Notes under the pieces: model-generated | Seen by the model: the letters and a program-made list of their open reading frames with translations, nothing else | Databases searched by the model: none | What the model was told of the DNA's origin: nothing | Translations under genes and position numbers: made by a program | NCBI RefSeq assembly: GCF_022867885.1 | Contig: NZ_JALIFP010000001.1 | Location: 248,001 to 312,000 of the forward strand | Reading direction: 5' to 3' | Length of the DNA stretch: 64,000 bases | DNA from: Lederbergia sp. NSJ-179 | GTDB lineage: Bacteria; Bacillota; Bacilli; Bacillales; Bacillaceae_C | In this document: one piece after another, positions 42,272 through 52,163 of the stretch | Position numbering within the stretch: the first letter of the stretch is position 1 | How the letters are laid out: the number at the start of each line of letters is the position of its first letter

Positions 42272-42321
42272 TTGCGCATTGCAGTGTCTTTTTATATACT
42301 ACTGTTAATACCTAGTCTTAA
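42272..42321 (+). promoter_or_regulatory. fapR promoter with FapR operator
   Basis: TTGCGC (42272-42277), 17-nt spacer, TATACT (42295-42300). Just downstream, at the expected start point, TTAATACCTAGTCTTAA (42305-42321) is an imperfect palindrome very close to the FapR consensus TTAGTACCTRRTACTAA. This placement predicts that FapR represses its own operon and is released by malonyl-CoA. Confidence 0.8.
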
Positions 42322-42344
42322 TATCTTGATTGGTGTGGATAAAA

Positions 42345-42929
42345 ATGAGACCTTCGAAAAAGGAACGCCAAAGCTTATTACAAGAGACAATCCATGATAA
42401 TCCGTTTATTACCGATGAAGAGCTGGCGGAAAAGTTTTCCGTCAGCGTGCAAACGATTCGGCTTGATCGAATGGAATTATCCATTCCTGAATTAAGAGAA
42501 AGAATCAAAACAGTGGCAGAGAAACATGTCGAAGATGAAGTCAAAGCCTTGCCGATTGAAGAGGTAATCGGGGATATCATTGATATTGAATTGGATCAAT
42601 CAGCGATATCGATTTTTGATGTAAAAAAGGAACATACGTTCAAACGGAACTCGATTGCAAGGGGACATCATTTATTTGCGCAGGCTAATTCGCTTGCCGT
42701 TGCGGTTATCAATGATGAACTTGCTTTAACTGTAAAAGTGAGCATTCGTTTTACACGACCGGTTAAAGCAGGTGAAAGGGTTGTTGCAAAAGCAAAAGTT
42801 CGAAAACAAGCATGGTCAACAGATCGTACCATTGTAGATGTGAAAAGCTATGTGGATAAAGAATTAGTGTTTAAGGGAGAATTTGAAATGTTTCGTTCGA
42901 GCCTAATGACAGAGGGTGAAAATGCATGA
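42345..42929 (+). CDS. fapR: Fatty acid and phospholipid synthesis repressor FapR
   Basis: Transcription repressor that senses malonyl-CoA and controls fap genes. The 194-residue protein has an N-terminal helix-turn-helix (about 1-55, [21 protein letters not shown]) and a hot-dog-fold effector domain (about 75-194) with [17 protein letters not shown], a ligand-site segment. The open frame starts at 42330, but ATG 42345 with TGGTGTGG upstream gives the family start. It overlaps plsX by 4 nt. Confidence 0.94.
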   Translation: MRPSKKERQSLLQETIHDNPFITDEELAEKFSVSVQTIRLDRMELSIPELRERIKTVAEKHVEDEVKALPIEEVIGDIIDIELDQSAISIFDVKKEHTFKRNSIARGHHLFAQANSLAVAVINDELALTVKVSIRFTRPVKAGERVVAKAKVRKQAWSTDRTIVDVKSYVDKELVFKGEFEMFRSSLMTEGENA

Positions 42930-43915
42930 AAATAGCGATTGATGCTATGGGGGGAGATCATGCTCCTAAGGAAATCATACAAGGAGTGAATCGCGCTATC
43001 CAGGAATTTACCGATATCGAATGTATGTTATTCGGAAAAGAATCAGAAATCAAAAAATATGCGATAGAAAATGAACGATTATCCATCTTTCATACGGATG
43101 AGAAGATTGCCTCGACAGATGAACCTGTTAAAGCGGTGCGGAGGAAAAAAGCGGCTTCAATGGTGATGATGGCTCAAGCTGTAAAAGATAAAAAAGCAGA
43201 TGCTTGTATATCAGCTGGAAATACCGGAGCCCTTATGGCGGCGGGTTTATTTGTAGTGGGACGAATCAAGGGAATTGACCGTCCAGCACTTGCGCCTACC
43301 TTACCGACTTTGGATGGGAAAGGATTTGTCTTTTTAGATGTGGGGGCAAATGCGGATGCTAAACCTGAGCATTTATTACAATATGCGATTATGGGAAGTA
43401 TCTATGCGGAAAATGTTAGAAAGCTTACCAAGCCAAAAGTAGCTCTGCTTAATATCGGTACAGAGGAAAATAAAGGGAATGATCTGACGAAAAAAGCGTT
43501 TGAGCTACTCCAAAATTCAAAGCTAAATTTTATCGGTAATATTGAAGCGCGTGATTTACTTGAAGGTCATGCGGATGTTGTTGTAACGGATGGTTTTACC
43601 GGTAATGTCGTATTAAAAACCATTGAAGGAACCGCTTCAGGCCTTTTCTCGATGTTAAAGGACATCTTTATGAATAGCTTTAAAAATAAATTAGCAGCAG
43701 GTTTCATAAAATCAGATTTAATGCAATTAAAAAACAAAATGGATTATTCAGAATATGGAGGCGCCTGTCTTTTTGGTCTAGATGCACCGGTTATAAAAGC
43801 ACATGGCTCTTCCAATGCAAATGCGCTTTACCATGCCATAAGACAAACAAGAGAAATGGTTCAACATAATATCTCCAAAACAATCGGAGATTCCGTAAAA
43901 ATAGATAGTGAATAA
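42926..43915 (+). CDS. plsX: Phosphate acyltransferase PlsX
   Basis: Makes acyl-phosphate from acyl-ACP for the PlsX/PlsY phosphatidic-acid pathway. The 329 residues begin [18 protein letters not shown] and include [12 protein letters not shown] (about 92), [13 protein letters not shown] and [14 protein letters not shown] (about 210). ATG overlaps the fapR stop. It is the standard FapR-regulated second gene of the operon. Confidence 0.96.
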   Translation: MKIAIDAMGGDHAPKEIIQGVNRAIQEFTDIECMLFGKESEIKKYAIENERLSIFHTDEKIASTDEPVKAVRRKKAASMVMMAQAVKDKKADACISAGNTGALMAAGLFVVGRIKGIDRPALAPTLPTLDGKGFVFLDVGANADAKPEHLLQYAIMGSIYAENVRKLTKPKVALLNIGTEENKGNDLTKKAFELLQNSKLNFIGNIEARDLLEGHADVVVTDGFTGNVVLKTIEGTASGLFSMLKDIFMNSFKNKLAAGFIKSDLMQLKNKMDYSEYGGACLFGLDAPVIKAHGSSNANALYHAIRQTREMVQHNISKTIGDSVKIDSE

Positions 43916-43934
43916 AAAATGGGAGAGATGGAGA

Positions 43935-44882
43935 ATGGGGAAAATAGCATTTGTATTTCCTGGCCAGGGTTCTCAAACAGTTGGAATGGGTGCCACTGTT
44001 AGGGAAACAGATCATAAGGCGAGAGCAATATTTGACTCCGCAGATAAACGACTACATAGAGATTTGACATCTCTTATATTAAATGGACCACTAGAAGAGT
44101 TAACAAAGACTATGAACGCACAACCAGCCTTACTTACAACCAGTGTCGCTCTTTTACAAGCATTTCAGGAGGCTGGAATCCAACCTGATTTTACTGCGGG
44201 ACACAGTCTTGGGGAGTATTCTGCTTTAGTGGCAAGCGGGGCTATCCCTTTTTCCGATGCTGTGTTTGCCGTCTCTAAGAGGGGGGAGTTAATGGAAGAG
44301 GCCGTTCCAAATGGTAAAGGAACGATGGCCGCTGTCCTTGGAATCGATCGTCATCTTCTTTCGATTATTTGTGAGAAAATCACAGATAACGGGGAGCCAG
44401 TACAATTAGCCAATCTCAACTGTCCCGGTCAAATCGTTATTTCTGGTACTGTAGAAGGGGTATCTCGAGCAGGGGTAGAGGCAAAAAACAAAGGGGCTAA
44501 ACGAGTACTACCATTACAAGTTAGCGGTCCTTTCCATTCCATTTTAATGAAGCCGGCGGCAGAAAAATTTAAGACAGTGTTGGAGCAGATTACAATTCGT
44601 GATGGTCAGATTCCTATAATTGCCAATGTGACAGCAGAACCAACTCAGGACAAACATGATATTCAAAAACTTCTGCTGGAACAGCTATATTCTCCTGTTC
44701 TATGGGAGGATTCCATACGAAAAATGATTGAACTTGGTGTGGACTCGTTTGTAGAAATTGGACCAGGAAAAGTGTTATCTGGTCTGATTAGAAAAATTAG
44801 CAGAGAGGTTACAACTCTATCTGTCCAAGATCCAGAGAGTTGCCAGGCTGCCATTACGGTATTGAGGGGGAACGGTGGATGA
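43935..44882 (+). CDS. fabD: Malonyl-CoA:ACP transacylase FabD
   Basis: Loads malonyl groups onto acyl carrier protein. The 315 residues start [14 protein letters not shown], with the active serine in [12 protein letters not shown] (about 90) and the catalytic histidine in VSGPFHS (about 200). An open frame begins at 43908, but ATG 43935 follows GGGAGAGATGGAGA and matches the family. It overlaps fabG by 4 nt. Confidence 0.96.
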   Translation: MGKIAFVFPGQGSQTVGMGATVRETDHKARAIFDSADKRLHRDLTSLILNGPLEELTKTMNAQPALLTTSVALLQAFQEAGIQPDFTAGHSLGEYSALVASGAIPFSDAVFAVSKRGELMEEAVPNGKGTMAAVLGIDRHLLSIICEKITDNGEPVQLANLNCPGQIVISGTVEGVSRAGVEAKNKGAKRVLPLQVSGPFHSILMKPAAEKFKTVLEQITIRDGQIPIIANVTAEPTQDKHDIQKLLLEQLYSPVLWEDSIRKMIELGVDSFVEIGPGKVLSGLIRKISREVTTLSVQDPESCQAAITVLRGNGG

Positions 44883-45622
44883 AGCTTGAAGATAAAGTAG
44901 CGATTGTAACAGGTGCTTCTAGAGGAATCGGCAAGGAAATTGCAATAACCTTAGCAAAAGAAGGCGCAAATATTGTTGTAAACTACTCAGGTAATAAGGA
45001 AAAGGCAAAAGAAACGTTGGATGAAATCATCGCAATGGGAAGAAAGGCAATCATCTATCAATGTGATGTATCAGATCCTGATGCCGTCCAATTCATGATC
45101 AAAGAAACCATTCAACAGTTCGGAAAAGTAGATGTCTTGGTGAATAATGCAGGAATTACACGGGATAATTTATTAATGAGAATGAAAGAAACAGAATGGG
45201 ATGACGTAATAGACACAAATTTAAAAGGTGTTTTTAATTGTACGAAAAGTGTGTCAAGACAAATGATGAAGCAACGAGCTGGAAGAATCATTAATATTTC
45301 ATCTGTTGTAGGGTCTAGTGGAAATCCTGGACAAGCTAATTATTCCGCAGCAAAAGCAGGTGTAATTGGATTAACAAAGACATCAGCTCTTGAACTTGCT
45401 TCACGAGGAATTACCGTAAATGCCATTTCACCAGGTTTCATTACGACAGATATGACAGATCAACTGCCTGGAGAAACAAAAGAAGCCATGCTTAAGCAGA
45501 TCCCGCTTGGAACTTTAGGAGAACCAGAGGATATTGCAAGGGCTGTTGTGTTTCTTGCGTCTGATGATGCTAAATATATAACCGGGCAAACTTTACATGT
45601 CAATGGCGGAATGTATATGTAA
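44879..45622 (+). CDS. fabG: 3-oxoacyl-ACP reductase FabG
   Basis: NADPH-dependent short-chain reductase of the elongation cycle. The 247 residues have the cofactor motif [12 protein letters not shown] (about 12-23), NNAG (about 89), and the catalytic Ser/Tyr/Lys in [22 protein letters not shown] (split at 139-160). ATG 44879 overlaps the fabD stop and is preferred to the upstream in-frame ATG at 44840. Confidence 0.97.
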   Translation: MKLEDKVAIVTGASRGIGKEIAITLAKEGANIVVNYSGNKEKAKETLDEIIAMGRKAIIYQCDVSDPDAVQFMIKETIQQFGKVDVLVNNAGITRDNLLMRMKETEWDDVIDTNLKGVFNCTKSVSRQMMKQRAGRIINISSVVGSSGNPGQANYSAAKAGVIGLTKTSALELASRGITVNAISPGFITTDMTDQLPGETKEAMLKQIPLGTLGEPEDIARAVVFLASDDAKYITGQTLHVNGGMYM

Positions 45623-45711
45623 AGAAGGACTAAGTTTACGTTCAGGCTAGCTAAATTGGAAAATAATCCCCACTTTTGGAAGTTTCATTTTATCTTTTAC
45701 AGAGATTCGAT

Positions 45712-45717
45712 TATAAT
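45712..45717 (+). promoter_or_regulatory. Possible -10 element for acpP
   Basis: Perfect TATAAT at 45712-45717 in the fabG-acpP gap, with only a poor -35 (TTTTAT region) upstream. It would give a very short leader before the acpP ribosome site, so acpP might have its own high-level promoter in addition to read-through. Confidence 0.4.
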
Positions 45718-45737
45718 ACTTGAGGGGAGGTGACGAA

Positions 45738-45971
45738 ATGGCAAACACAGTTGAACGAGTCACAAAAATAATTGTAGATCGATTAGGTGTCGAAGAATCA
45801 AAAGTAACACTTGAAGCTTCATTTAAAGATGATCTAGGGGCAGATTCTCTTGATGTAGTTGAACTTGTCATGGAATTAGAGGATGAGTTTGATATGGAAA
45901 TTTCAGATGATGATGCAGAAAAAATTGCAACAGTGGGCGACGCTGTCAATTACATAGAAAGTAATGCCTAG
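45738..45971 (+). CDS. acpP: Acyl carrier protein
   Basis: Carrier of growing acyl chains. The 77-residue acidic protein has the phosphopantetheine serine in [15 protein letters not shown] (Ser37 or close to it). ATG 45738 follows GGGGAGGTGACGA; an in-frame codon at 45720 lies within the ribosome site and is rejected. A terminator follows, ending the fatty-acid cluster. Confidence 0.97.
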   Translation: MANTVERVTKIIVDRLGVEESKVTLEASFKDDLGADSLDVVELVMELEDEFDMEISDDDAEKIATVGDAVNYIESNA

Positions 45972-45989
45972 TCGCTAATGTCTGGATAT

Positions 45990-46017
45990 GTCCCGTCGCT
46001 TGCTGACGGGGCTTTTC
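45990..46017 (+). terminator. Terminator after acpP
   Basis: GTCCCGTC / GACGGGGC stem (CCCGTC at 45992, GACGGG at 46005) with a 7-nt loop and TTTTC after it. Confidence 0.8.
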
Positions 46018-46075
46018 TACGTTGTTTGAAAAAGTGTAGAACAGTTTAGAAAACTAACTCAAATTAGGTGAGAAT

Positions 46076-46813
46076 ATGCGTAAATCTAATCGAAATCGAA
46101 CGAAAAATACGCTTTATAATCAAAATCTAAAAGACTTTCAAGCCAAAATTGGTATAAAATTTCATAATGAAAAGCTATTAAGACAGGCTTTTACCCATTC
46201 ATCCTATGTGAATGAGCATCGAAGAAGGCCATTTGAAGATAATGAGCGCTTAGAATTTCTAGGGGATGCTGTGTTAGAACTTGCAATTTCCCAATATTTA
46301 TATAAAAAATTTCCGACAATCAGTGAAGGAGAACTCACAAAACTTCGCGCCTCCATCGTTTGCGAACCAGCACTTGTTCAGTTTGCGAATGAGTTGAATT
46401 TTGGTGATGTCGTTCTGCTCGGAAAAGGGGAAGAAATGACGGGGGGACGTGCGCGGCCTGCACTATTGGCAGATGCATTTGAAGCCGTAATCGGTGCATT
46501 ATATTTAGATCAAGGATTGGATCAGGTCATTTCTTTGCTAGAAAAGGTTGTATACCCTAAAGTGGATGCAGGTGCTTTTTCGCATGCGATGGATTTTAAA
46601 AGCCGATTGCAAGAAGTGGTACAAAGAGATGGGACAAGTACATTGGAATACGATATTTTACAAGAAGAGGGACCGGCTCATAATCGAGTGTTTGTATCCC
46701 AAGTTTCTTTAGATGGTCATATTCTTGGAAAAGGGAAAGGCCGGTCCAAAAAAGAAGCTGAACAACACGCTGCTCAGATGGCTTTAGATGAACTGCGTTC
46801 TCATAAACAATAA
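46076..46813 (+). CDS. rnc: Ribonuclease III
   Basis: Double-stranded RNA endonuclease for rRNA and scRNA maturation. The 245-residue protein has the nuclease signature [17 protein letters not shown] (about 57-73), the acidic [13 protein letters not shown] (about 130) and a C-terminal dsRNA-binding domain with [20 protein letters not shown]. It is followed by smc and ftsY as in other Firmicutes. Confidence 0.96.
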   Translation: MRKSNRNRTKNTLYNQNLKDFQAKIGIKFHNEKLLRQAFTHSSYVNEHRRRPFEDNERLEFLGDAVLELAISQYLYKKFPTISEGELTKLRASIVCEPALVQFANELNFGDVVLLGKGEEMTGGRARPALLADAFEAVIGALYLDQGLDQVISLLEKVVYPKVDAGAFSHAMDFKSRLQEVVQRDGTSTLEYDILQEEGPAHNRVFVSQVSLDGHILGKGKGRSKKEAEQHAAQMALDELRSHKQ

Positions 46814-46838
46814 ACGGGCGAAAAAGAGGAGGATAAGG

Positions 46839-49800
46839 ATGTTCCTCAAACAACTAGACATTATCGGTTTCAAATCATTTGCTGAAAAAACGACACTTGA
46901 ATTTGTTCCAGGCGTTACAGCGGTAGTGGGACCCAATGGGAGCGGCAAAAGTAATATTACCGATGCAATCCGTTGGGTATTAGGAGAACAATCTGCTAAA
47001 TCATTACGCGGTGGAAAAATGGAAGATGTCATTTTCGCTGGTAGTGATTCAAGAAAACCATTAAATTTTGCGGAAGTTTCTCTCACATTAAATAATGAAG
47101 ATGGCACATTACCGGTCGAATACAATGAGGTATGTGTGGCCAGAAGGGTATTTCGGACAGGAGATAGTGAATATTTATTAAATGGTCATAGTTGTCGGCT
47201 CAAGGACATCATTGACTTATTTATAGATTCAGGGCTGGGGAAAGAGGCCTTTTCCATCATTAGCCAAGGGAAAATTGAAGAAATTTTAAACAGTAAACCA
47301 GAAGAGAGAAGAACGATCTTTGAAGAGGCGGCAGGCGTTTTAAAATATAAAAATCGAAAGAAAAAGGCGGCATTCAAACTTCAGGAAACGACAGAGAATT
47401 TAAATCGGGTGAATGATATTCTGTACGAGTTAGAAAGTCAGATGGAACCACTCAAAGTTCAAGCCTCTATGGCAAAGGATTATCTGCAGAAGAAGAAAGA
47501 CTTGGAGACACATGAAATTGCCTTAACCGTTTATGAAATTGGTGAGAAGCATTCTCAATGGGAAGCATCCAAGCAAGAAGTGGAAAGATTAACGGTGAAA
47601 GAAGCGGATTTGTCTTCCCACATTCAACAAGTAGAATCCTCATTAGAGAAGGAAAGAAACAATTTAACCACTCTTGATGAGAAAATAGCTGAATGGCAAT
47701 CTGCTCTATTAACCTCTTCTAAAGAATTGGAAAAACTTCAAGGCAGACTTGGAATATTAACAGAGAGAAAAAATAATGCAGCCCTAAATTCAGGACAATT
47801 GCAGAAAAACATTTCAGATGCTGAACAAAAAATGATACAAATAAAACAGAAACAAGAAGAAACGAAGGTTGAATGGCAGGAAAAAAAGCAAGAAGCTAAA
47901 AATATTAAAAAATTATTAACCGAAAAAAGGAAAAAGGCAAGTACGCTAAATGATTCTATTGAGGAGACGATTGAATCATTAAAAAGTGATTATATTGAAG
48001 TTTTGAATCAACAGGCAAGCGCTAAAAATGAATTTCATTATTTAGAACAGCAATTAAAACAACAAATTTCGAAAAGTAATCGGCTTGATGAAGAAAATAA
48101 AAGGTATCTTGAACAACGAAAAGAGTATATGAATCAGTTAGATAAAAATATAAAGGCAGTAGAAGATATTGAAAAAGAGTTGACTTCACAAATAGAACAA
48201 TTTCGCGAAACTCAAGCTCTGATCGGGGAATTAAAAGAGAAATACGAAGAGAAAAATGCGTTAATCAATAAGGCATACCAATTCATTCAAAAAGCAGAAT
48301 CTCGAAAAGATACTTTAGAAGAGATGGAAGAGGATTATACAGGATTTTATCATGGAGTAAGAGAAGTTTTGAAAGCCAAAAAAAATGAACTAAGTGGAAT
48401 TGAAGGAGCGATTGCAGAACTTATCCATGTACCTCCGCAATTTGCGAAGGCAATTGAAACAGCGCTTGGTGGAGCCATGCAACATATTGTCGTAAGGACG
48501 GAAGCAGATGCTCGAAATGCCATTGCTTTTTTGAAAAGAAAACAAATGGGAAGAGCTACTTTTTTGCCTATGAATGTCATTAAAGGAAAAAGTCTTCCGA
48601 TCAATCAACAAAGGCAGCTTTCTTCTCACCCTGCTTATATTGGTATAGCAGAAAGCTTAGTGGACAGTGAGGAATTTTATAAACCGGCTGTCCAGCATTT
48701 ACTTGGAAATATCGTGATTGCAGATTCATTAGCGGGGGCAAATCAAATAGCTAAACTATTGCAGTTTCGCTACAGGATTGTGACCCTTGACGGTGATGTC
48801 ATAAACCTTGGTGGCTCTATGACGGGTGGCGCCTCTAAACAAAAAACGACTTCCTTGATCGGGCGGAAGACGGAACTTGAAGAGCTGAAAAATAAACTAG
48901 CAGAAATGAAAAGCAAAACGAAAGTACTTGAAGAAGAGTGGCATCAGCTTAAACTTCAATTAACAAATGCTGAACATAAACTAGAAACGATGAAAGAGAA
49001 TGGGGAAAAGCTGCGCATTCAGAAGAACGAGGCCCAATCCGTTGTCACTCAAATAGAAATGAACAAAAAGAATATTGATGATCGTCTCGCTCTATACGAT
49101 CTAGAAACAAATGAACTAAAAGGGGAAAAAAATAAAATAAAAGAACGAATGGATGATTTAGAGGAAATTACATCCAACTGTAATGAAAAAATAATCACAT
49201 TAAATCAAAAAATTGAAGAATTAACAAAACAGCGAAATAATGAAAGACAATCAAAAGAATCCCTTGAAAAAGAAATAAATGAACTATCATCCAGAAATGC
49301 GGTTATCAATGAGCAGCTTCAATCGACTGAAAAACATCTTGAGAATCTTATAATGGAGTATAAGGAGATGGAGGCAAATAAAAACTCATTAATGGATGAT
49401 CTGAATTTTTTACAAGGGGAAATGACGGGCCATCAAACGAGCGAGGAAGATTTAACAGAACAAATCAAGCTCCAATCGATCGAGAAAAAGCAGTCAGAGG
49501 AACAGTTAAATAAAAAAAGAGAAGATAGGTTTCAACTACAAGTATCCATCGAGCAAAAAGAGGCTACTCTAAAAGAGCAGAAAAGATTGTATAATGGGAT
49601 TAGCAATGCTTTAAGGGATGAAGAAGTGAAGAAAAATCGACTTGATGTGGAACTGGATAATCTTCTTCATATGTTAAGAGAGGAATATTCCCTTTCTTAT
49701 GAGGGAGCAAAAGAACAATATCCACTCATTCTTTCTGTTGAGGAAACCCGAAAGAAAGTGAAGTTGATTAAGCGTGGACTGGACGAACTTGGTTCTGTCA

Positions 49801-50402
49801 ATCTTGGAGCGATAGAAGAATATGATCGAGTATATGAAAGATATCATTTCCTCTTAGAGCAGCAGAAAGATTTAACAGAAGCAAAAACACATTTATTTAG
49901 AGTGATGGATGAAATGGATGATGAAATGAAAAGAAGGTTTAGCACGACTTTTTATGAAATCCAAGACCAATTTATGGGTGTGTTTAGGGCGCTATTTGGC
50001 GGAGGAAGGGCTGAACTAAAGTTGACCGAACCAGCGGATTTATTGAATACTGGGGTTGATATTGTTGCCCAACCACCTGGAAAAAAACTTCAAAATCTAA
50101 GTCTATTATCAGGTGGAGAACGATCCTTAACAGCGATTGCCTTACTTTTTTCTATATTGAAAATAAGACCTGTTCCTTTCTGTGTTTTGGATGAGGTCGA
50201 GGCAGCACTAGATGAAGCCAATGTACAAAGGTTTAGTCATTACCTTCGAGCATTTAGTCAGGAAACCCAATTTATCGTCATTACCCATCGCCAAGGCACA
50301 ATGCAAGGGGCAGATGTGCTGTACGGGGTGACCATGCAGGAATCCGGAGTGTCTAAAATCGTATCTGTCAAGTTGGAAAATGCACAAGAGATGGTGCAAT
50401 AA
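46839..50402 (+). CDS. smc: Chromosome segregation protein SMC
   Basis: Condensin ATPase, 1187 residues. N-terminal Walker A GPNGSGKSNITDAI (about 31-44), a first coiled coil (about 165-490), the hinge (about 505-670, with GGAMQHIVV), a second coiled coil (about 675-1010), then the signature LSGGERSLTAIALLF and Walker B VLDEVEAALDEANV. An open frame begins inside rnc at 46788, but ATG 46839 follows AGAGGAGG and gives MFLKQLDIIGFKSFAEKT. It acts with ScpA and ScpB, not encoded here. Confidence 0.97.
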   Translation: MFLKQLDIIGFKSFAEKTTLEFVPGVTAVVGPNGSGKSNITDAIRWVLGEQSAKSLRGGKMEDVIFAGSDSRKPLNFAEVSLTLNNEDGTLPVEYNEVCVARRVFRTGDSEYLLNGHSCRLKDIIDLFIDSGLGKEAFSIISQGKIEEILNSKPEERRTIFEEAAGVLKYKNRKKKAAFKLQETTENLNRVNDILYELESQMEPLKVQASMAKDYLQKKKDLETHEIALTVYEIGEKHSQWEASKQEVERLTVKEADLSSHIQQVESSLEKERNNLTTLDEKIAEWQSALLTSSKELEKLQGRLGILTERKNNAALNSGQLQKNISDAEQKMIQIKQKQEETKVEWQEKKQEAKNIKKLLTEKRKKASTLNDSIEETIESLKSDYIEVLNQQASAKNEFHYLEQQLKQQISKSNRLDEENKRYLEQRKEYMNQLDKNIKAVEDIEKELTSQIEQFRETQALIGELKEKYEEKNALINKAYQFIQKAESRKDTLEEMEEDYTGFYHGVREVLKAKKNELSGIEGAIAELIHVPPQFAKAIETALGGAMQHIVVRTEADARNAIAFLKRKQMGRATFLPMNVIKGKSLPINQQRQLSSHPAYIGIAESLVDSEEFYKPAVQHLLGNIVIADSLAGANQIAKLLQFRYRIVTLDGDVINLGGSMTGGASKQKTTSLIGRKTELEELKNKLAEMKSKTKVLEEEWHQLKLQLTNAEHKLETMKENGEKLRIQKNEAQSVVTQIEMNKKNIDDRLALYDLETNELKGEKNKIKERMDDLEEITSNCNEKIITLNQKIEELTKQRNNERQSKESLEKEINELSSRNAVINEQLQSTEKHLENLIMEYKEMEANKNSLMDDLNFLQGEMTGHQTSEEDLTEQIKLQSIEKKQSEEQLNKKREDRFQLQVSIEQKEATLKEQKRLYNGISNALRDEEVKKNRLDVELDNLLHMLREEYSLSYEGAKEQYPLILSVEETRKKVKLIKRGLDELGSVNLGAIEEYDRVYERYHFLLEQQKDLTEAKTHLFRVMDEMDDEMKRRFSTTFYEIQDQFMGVFRALFGGGRAELKLTEPADLLNTGVDIVAQPPGKKLQNLSLLSGGERSLTAIALLFSILKIRPVPFCVLDEVEAALDEANVQRFSHYLRAFSQETQFIVITHRQGTMQGADVLYGVTMQESGVSKIVSVKLENAQEMVQ

Positions 50403-50419
50403 ATAAAGGGGGAATTATA

Positions 50420-51412
50420 ATGAGTTTTTTTAATAAATTAAAAGAAAAATTTACTTCCTCAACAGATTCTGTATCCGAAAAGTTTAAAACGGGATTAACG
50501 AAAACAAGGAATCAATTTGCTGGGAAGGTAAATGATCTTGTTGCTCGGTATCGAAAAGTAGATGAGGACTTTTTTGAAGAATTAGAAGAGATTCTCATTC
50601 AAGCAGATGTCGGTTTTGAAACAGTGATGGATTTAATGGACGAATTAAAAATGGAAGTCAAGCGAAGAAATATTAAAAACCCTGAGGAACTACAACCTGT
50701 CATTTCAGAAAAATTAATCGAGATTTATAACGGTGGAGAGGAGCTATCCTCTGAATTGTCCATTAAGACAGACGAATTAACCGTTATTTTATTTGTTGGG
50801 GTCAATGGGGTGGGAAAAACGACCACTATTGGGAAATTAGCTCATAAATTAAAACAAGAAGGAAAAAAGGTGATGTTGGCTGCAGGTGATACGTTTCGGG
50901 CAGGAGCCATTGAGCAATTGGAAGTATGGGGAAAACGCGTCGGCGTGGAAGTAATCAAACAAGAGGAAGGATCAGACCCTGCTGCTGTGATGTACGATGC
51001 CCTGCAAGCAGCTAAGTCTAGGAAAGTGGATATCCTTCTATGCGATACAGCTGGAAGATTGCAAAACAAGGTGAATCTTATGAAGGAATTGGAAAAGGTC
51101 AAACGAGTCATTGAAAGGGAGGTTCCGGGAGCACCTGATGAAGTTTTGCTCGTATTAGATGCAACAACGGGACAAAACGCTTTAATCCAAGCGAAAACCT
51201 TTAAAGAAGCAGTCGATGTCAGTGGAATTGTCTTATCCAAATTGGATGGAACGGCTAAGGGAGGAATTGTTCTCGCTATCCGTAATGAACTGAATCTTCC
51301 GGTGAAATTTGTCGGGCTTGGAGAACAAATGGATGATCTTCAAGAATTTGATCCGGAAAAATATGTTTATGGGCTTTTCTCTGATGTGATCGACGAACTG
51401 GAAGAAAATTAA
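50420..51412 (+). CDS. ftsY: Signal recognition particle receptor FtsY
   Basis: SRP GTPase that docks ribosome-SRP complexes at the membrane. The 330 residues have a short N-terminal amphipathic region, the NG domain with GVNGVGKTTTIGKLA (about 133), DTFRAGAIEQLEVW, DTAGRL, and TKLDG-like SKLDGTAKGG (about 273). Array C of tandem repeats begins immediately after its stop codon. Confidence 0.97.
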   Translation: MSFFNKLKEKFTSSTDSVSEKFKTGLTKTRNQFAGKVNDLVARYRKVDEDFFEELEEILIQADVGFETVMDLMDELKMEVKRRNIKNPEELQPVISEKLIEIYNGGEELSSELSIKTDELTVILFVGVNGVGKTTTIGKLAHKLKQEGKKVMLAAGDTFRAGAIEQLEVWGKRVGVEVIKQEEGSDPAAVMYDALQAAKSRKVDILLCDTAGRLQNKVNLMKELEKVKRVIEREVPGAPDEVLLVLDATTGQNALIQAKTFKEAVDVSGIVLSKLDGTAKGGIVLAIRNELNLPVKFVGLGEQMDDLQEFDPEKYVYGLFSDVIDELEEN

Positions 51413-51413
51413 T

Positions 51414-51728
51414 ATGTTTTTGCTGGTCGATCGGGTTTTTGTAGATCCAATCACGCTTTGGATCTACATTTTTGCCGAACCATCGCATTTTCGTAGATCC
51501 AACCATGCTTTGGATCTACATTTTTGCCGAACCATCGCATTTTCGTAGATCCAACCATACTTTGGATCTACATTTTTGCTGAACCATCGCATTTTCGTAT
51601 ATCAAATCACGCCTTGGATCTATGTTTTTGCCGAACCATCGCATTTTCGCAGATCCAATCACGCTTTGGATCTACATTTTTACCGAACCATCGTGTTTTC
51701 ATAGATCCAACCACGCCTTTGATTTTAA
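51414..51728. repeat. Tandem hairpin array C, period exactly 52 bp
   Basis: A degenerate partial unit follows the ftsY stop; full units start at 51441, 51493, 51545, 51597 and 51649, and a partial one at 51701. Each unit has GTAGATCCAA and TTGGATCTAC as a palindrome with a 7-nt loop such as CCATGCT, then CATTTTTGCCGAACC and ATCGCATTTTC. Reverse-complemented, it is the same repeat as array B at 8599 (AGATCCAAAGC, GTTGGAT, GAAAA, GGTTC, CAAAAA in order). It fills the ftsY-ylxM gap. Confidence 0.93.
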
Positions 51729-51744
51729 AAAATAATAGCGGAAC

Positions 51745-51773
51745 TTGACAATTCAGTTTTTTATCGGTAAGAT
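51745..51773 (+). promoter_or_regulatory. Strong SigA promoter for ylxM-ffh
   Basis: TTGACA (51745-51750), 17-nt spacer, TAAGAT (51768-51773), directly downstream of the hairpin array and about 40 nt before the ylxM start. Confidence 0.82.
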
Positions 51774-51813
51774 TTTGCTGTAAAGGCGTTTAACTTAACG
51801 AGGTGGGGTTTGT

Positions 51814-52152
51814 ATGACAATGCTTGAGAAAACAACACGCATCAACTATCTATTTGATTTTTATCAAGCGTTGTTGACTCCTAAGCAACAAAATTATATG
51901 TCCCTTTATTATTTGGATGATTTTTCATTGGGGGAAATAGCCGACGAATTTCAGGTAAGTCGCCAAGCTGTTTATGATAATATTAAAAGAACAGAGACTA
52001 TGCTGGAAGATTACGAAGAAAAGTTAAAATTATTTCATAAATACCAAAAACGAAAACAAATCACCAAGCAAATGAAACGTTGCCTAGATGATGGTAAATT
52101 GGATAAAGTGATGCTGGAATATTATCTGGGTTTGCTTGATGAATTGGATTAG
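51814..52152 (+). CDS. ylxM: SRP-associated helix-turn-helix protein YlxM
   Basis: Small 112-residue protein with a sigma-70 region-4-like helix-turn-helix ([21 protein letters not shown], split at about 30-50) and a basic C-terminal half. In streptococci YlxM binds the SRP RNA and modulates Ffh. It is co-transcribed with ffh, which begins 11 nt downstream. ATG follows CGAGGTGGGGTTTGT. Confidence 0.93.
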   Translation: MTMLEKTTRINYLFDFYQALLTPKQQNYMSLYYLDDFSLGEIADEFQVSRQAVYDNIKRTETMLEDYEEKLKLFHKYQKRKQITKQMKRCLDDGKLDKVMLEYYLGLLDELD

Positions 52153-52163
52153 GGGGCGGCCAT

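Noticed and set aside
51524-51748. Plus-strand frame of 74 codons rich in FRISNHALDLCF-like repeats
   Set aside because: Same reason: translation of array C.
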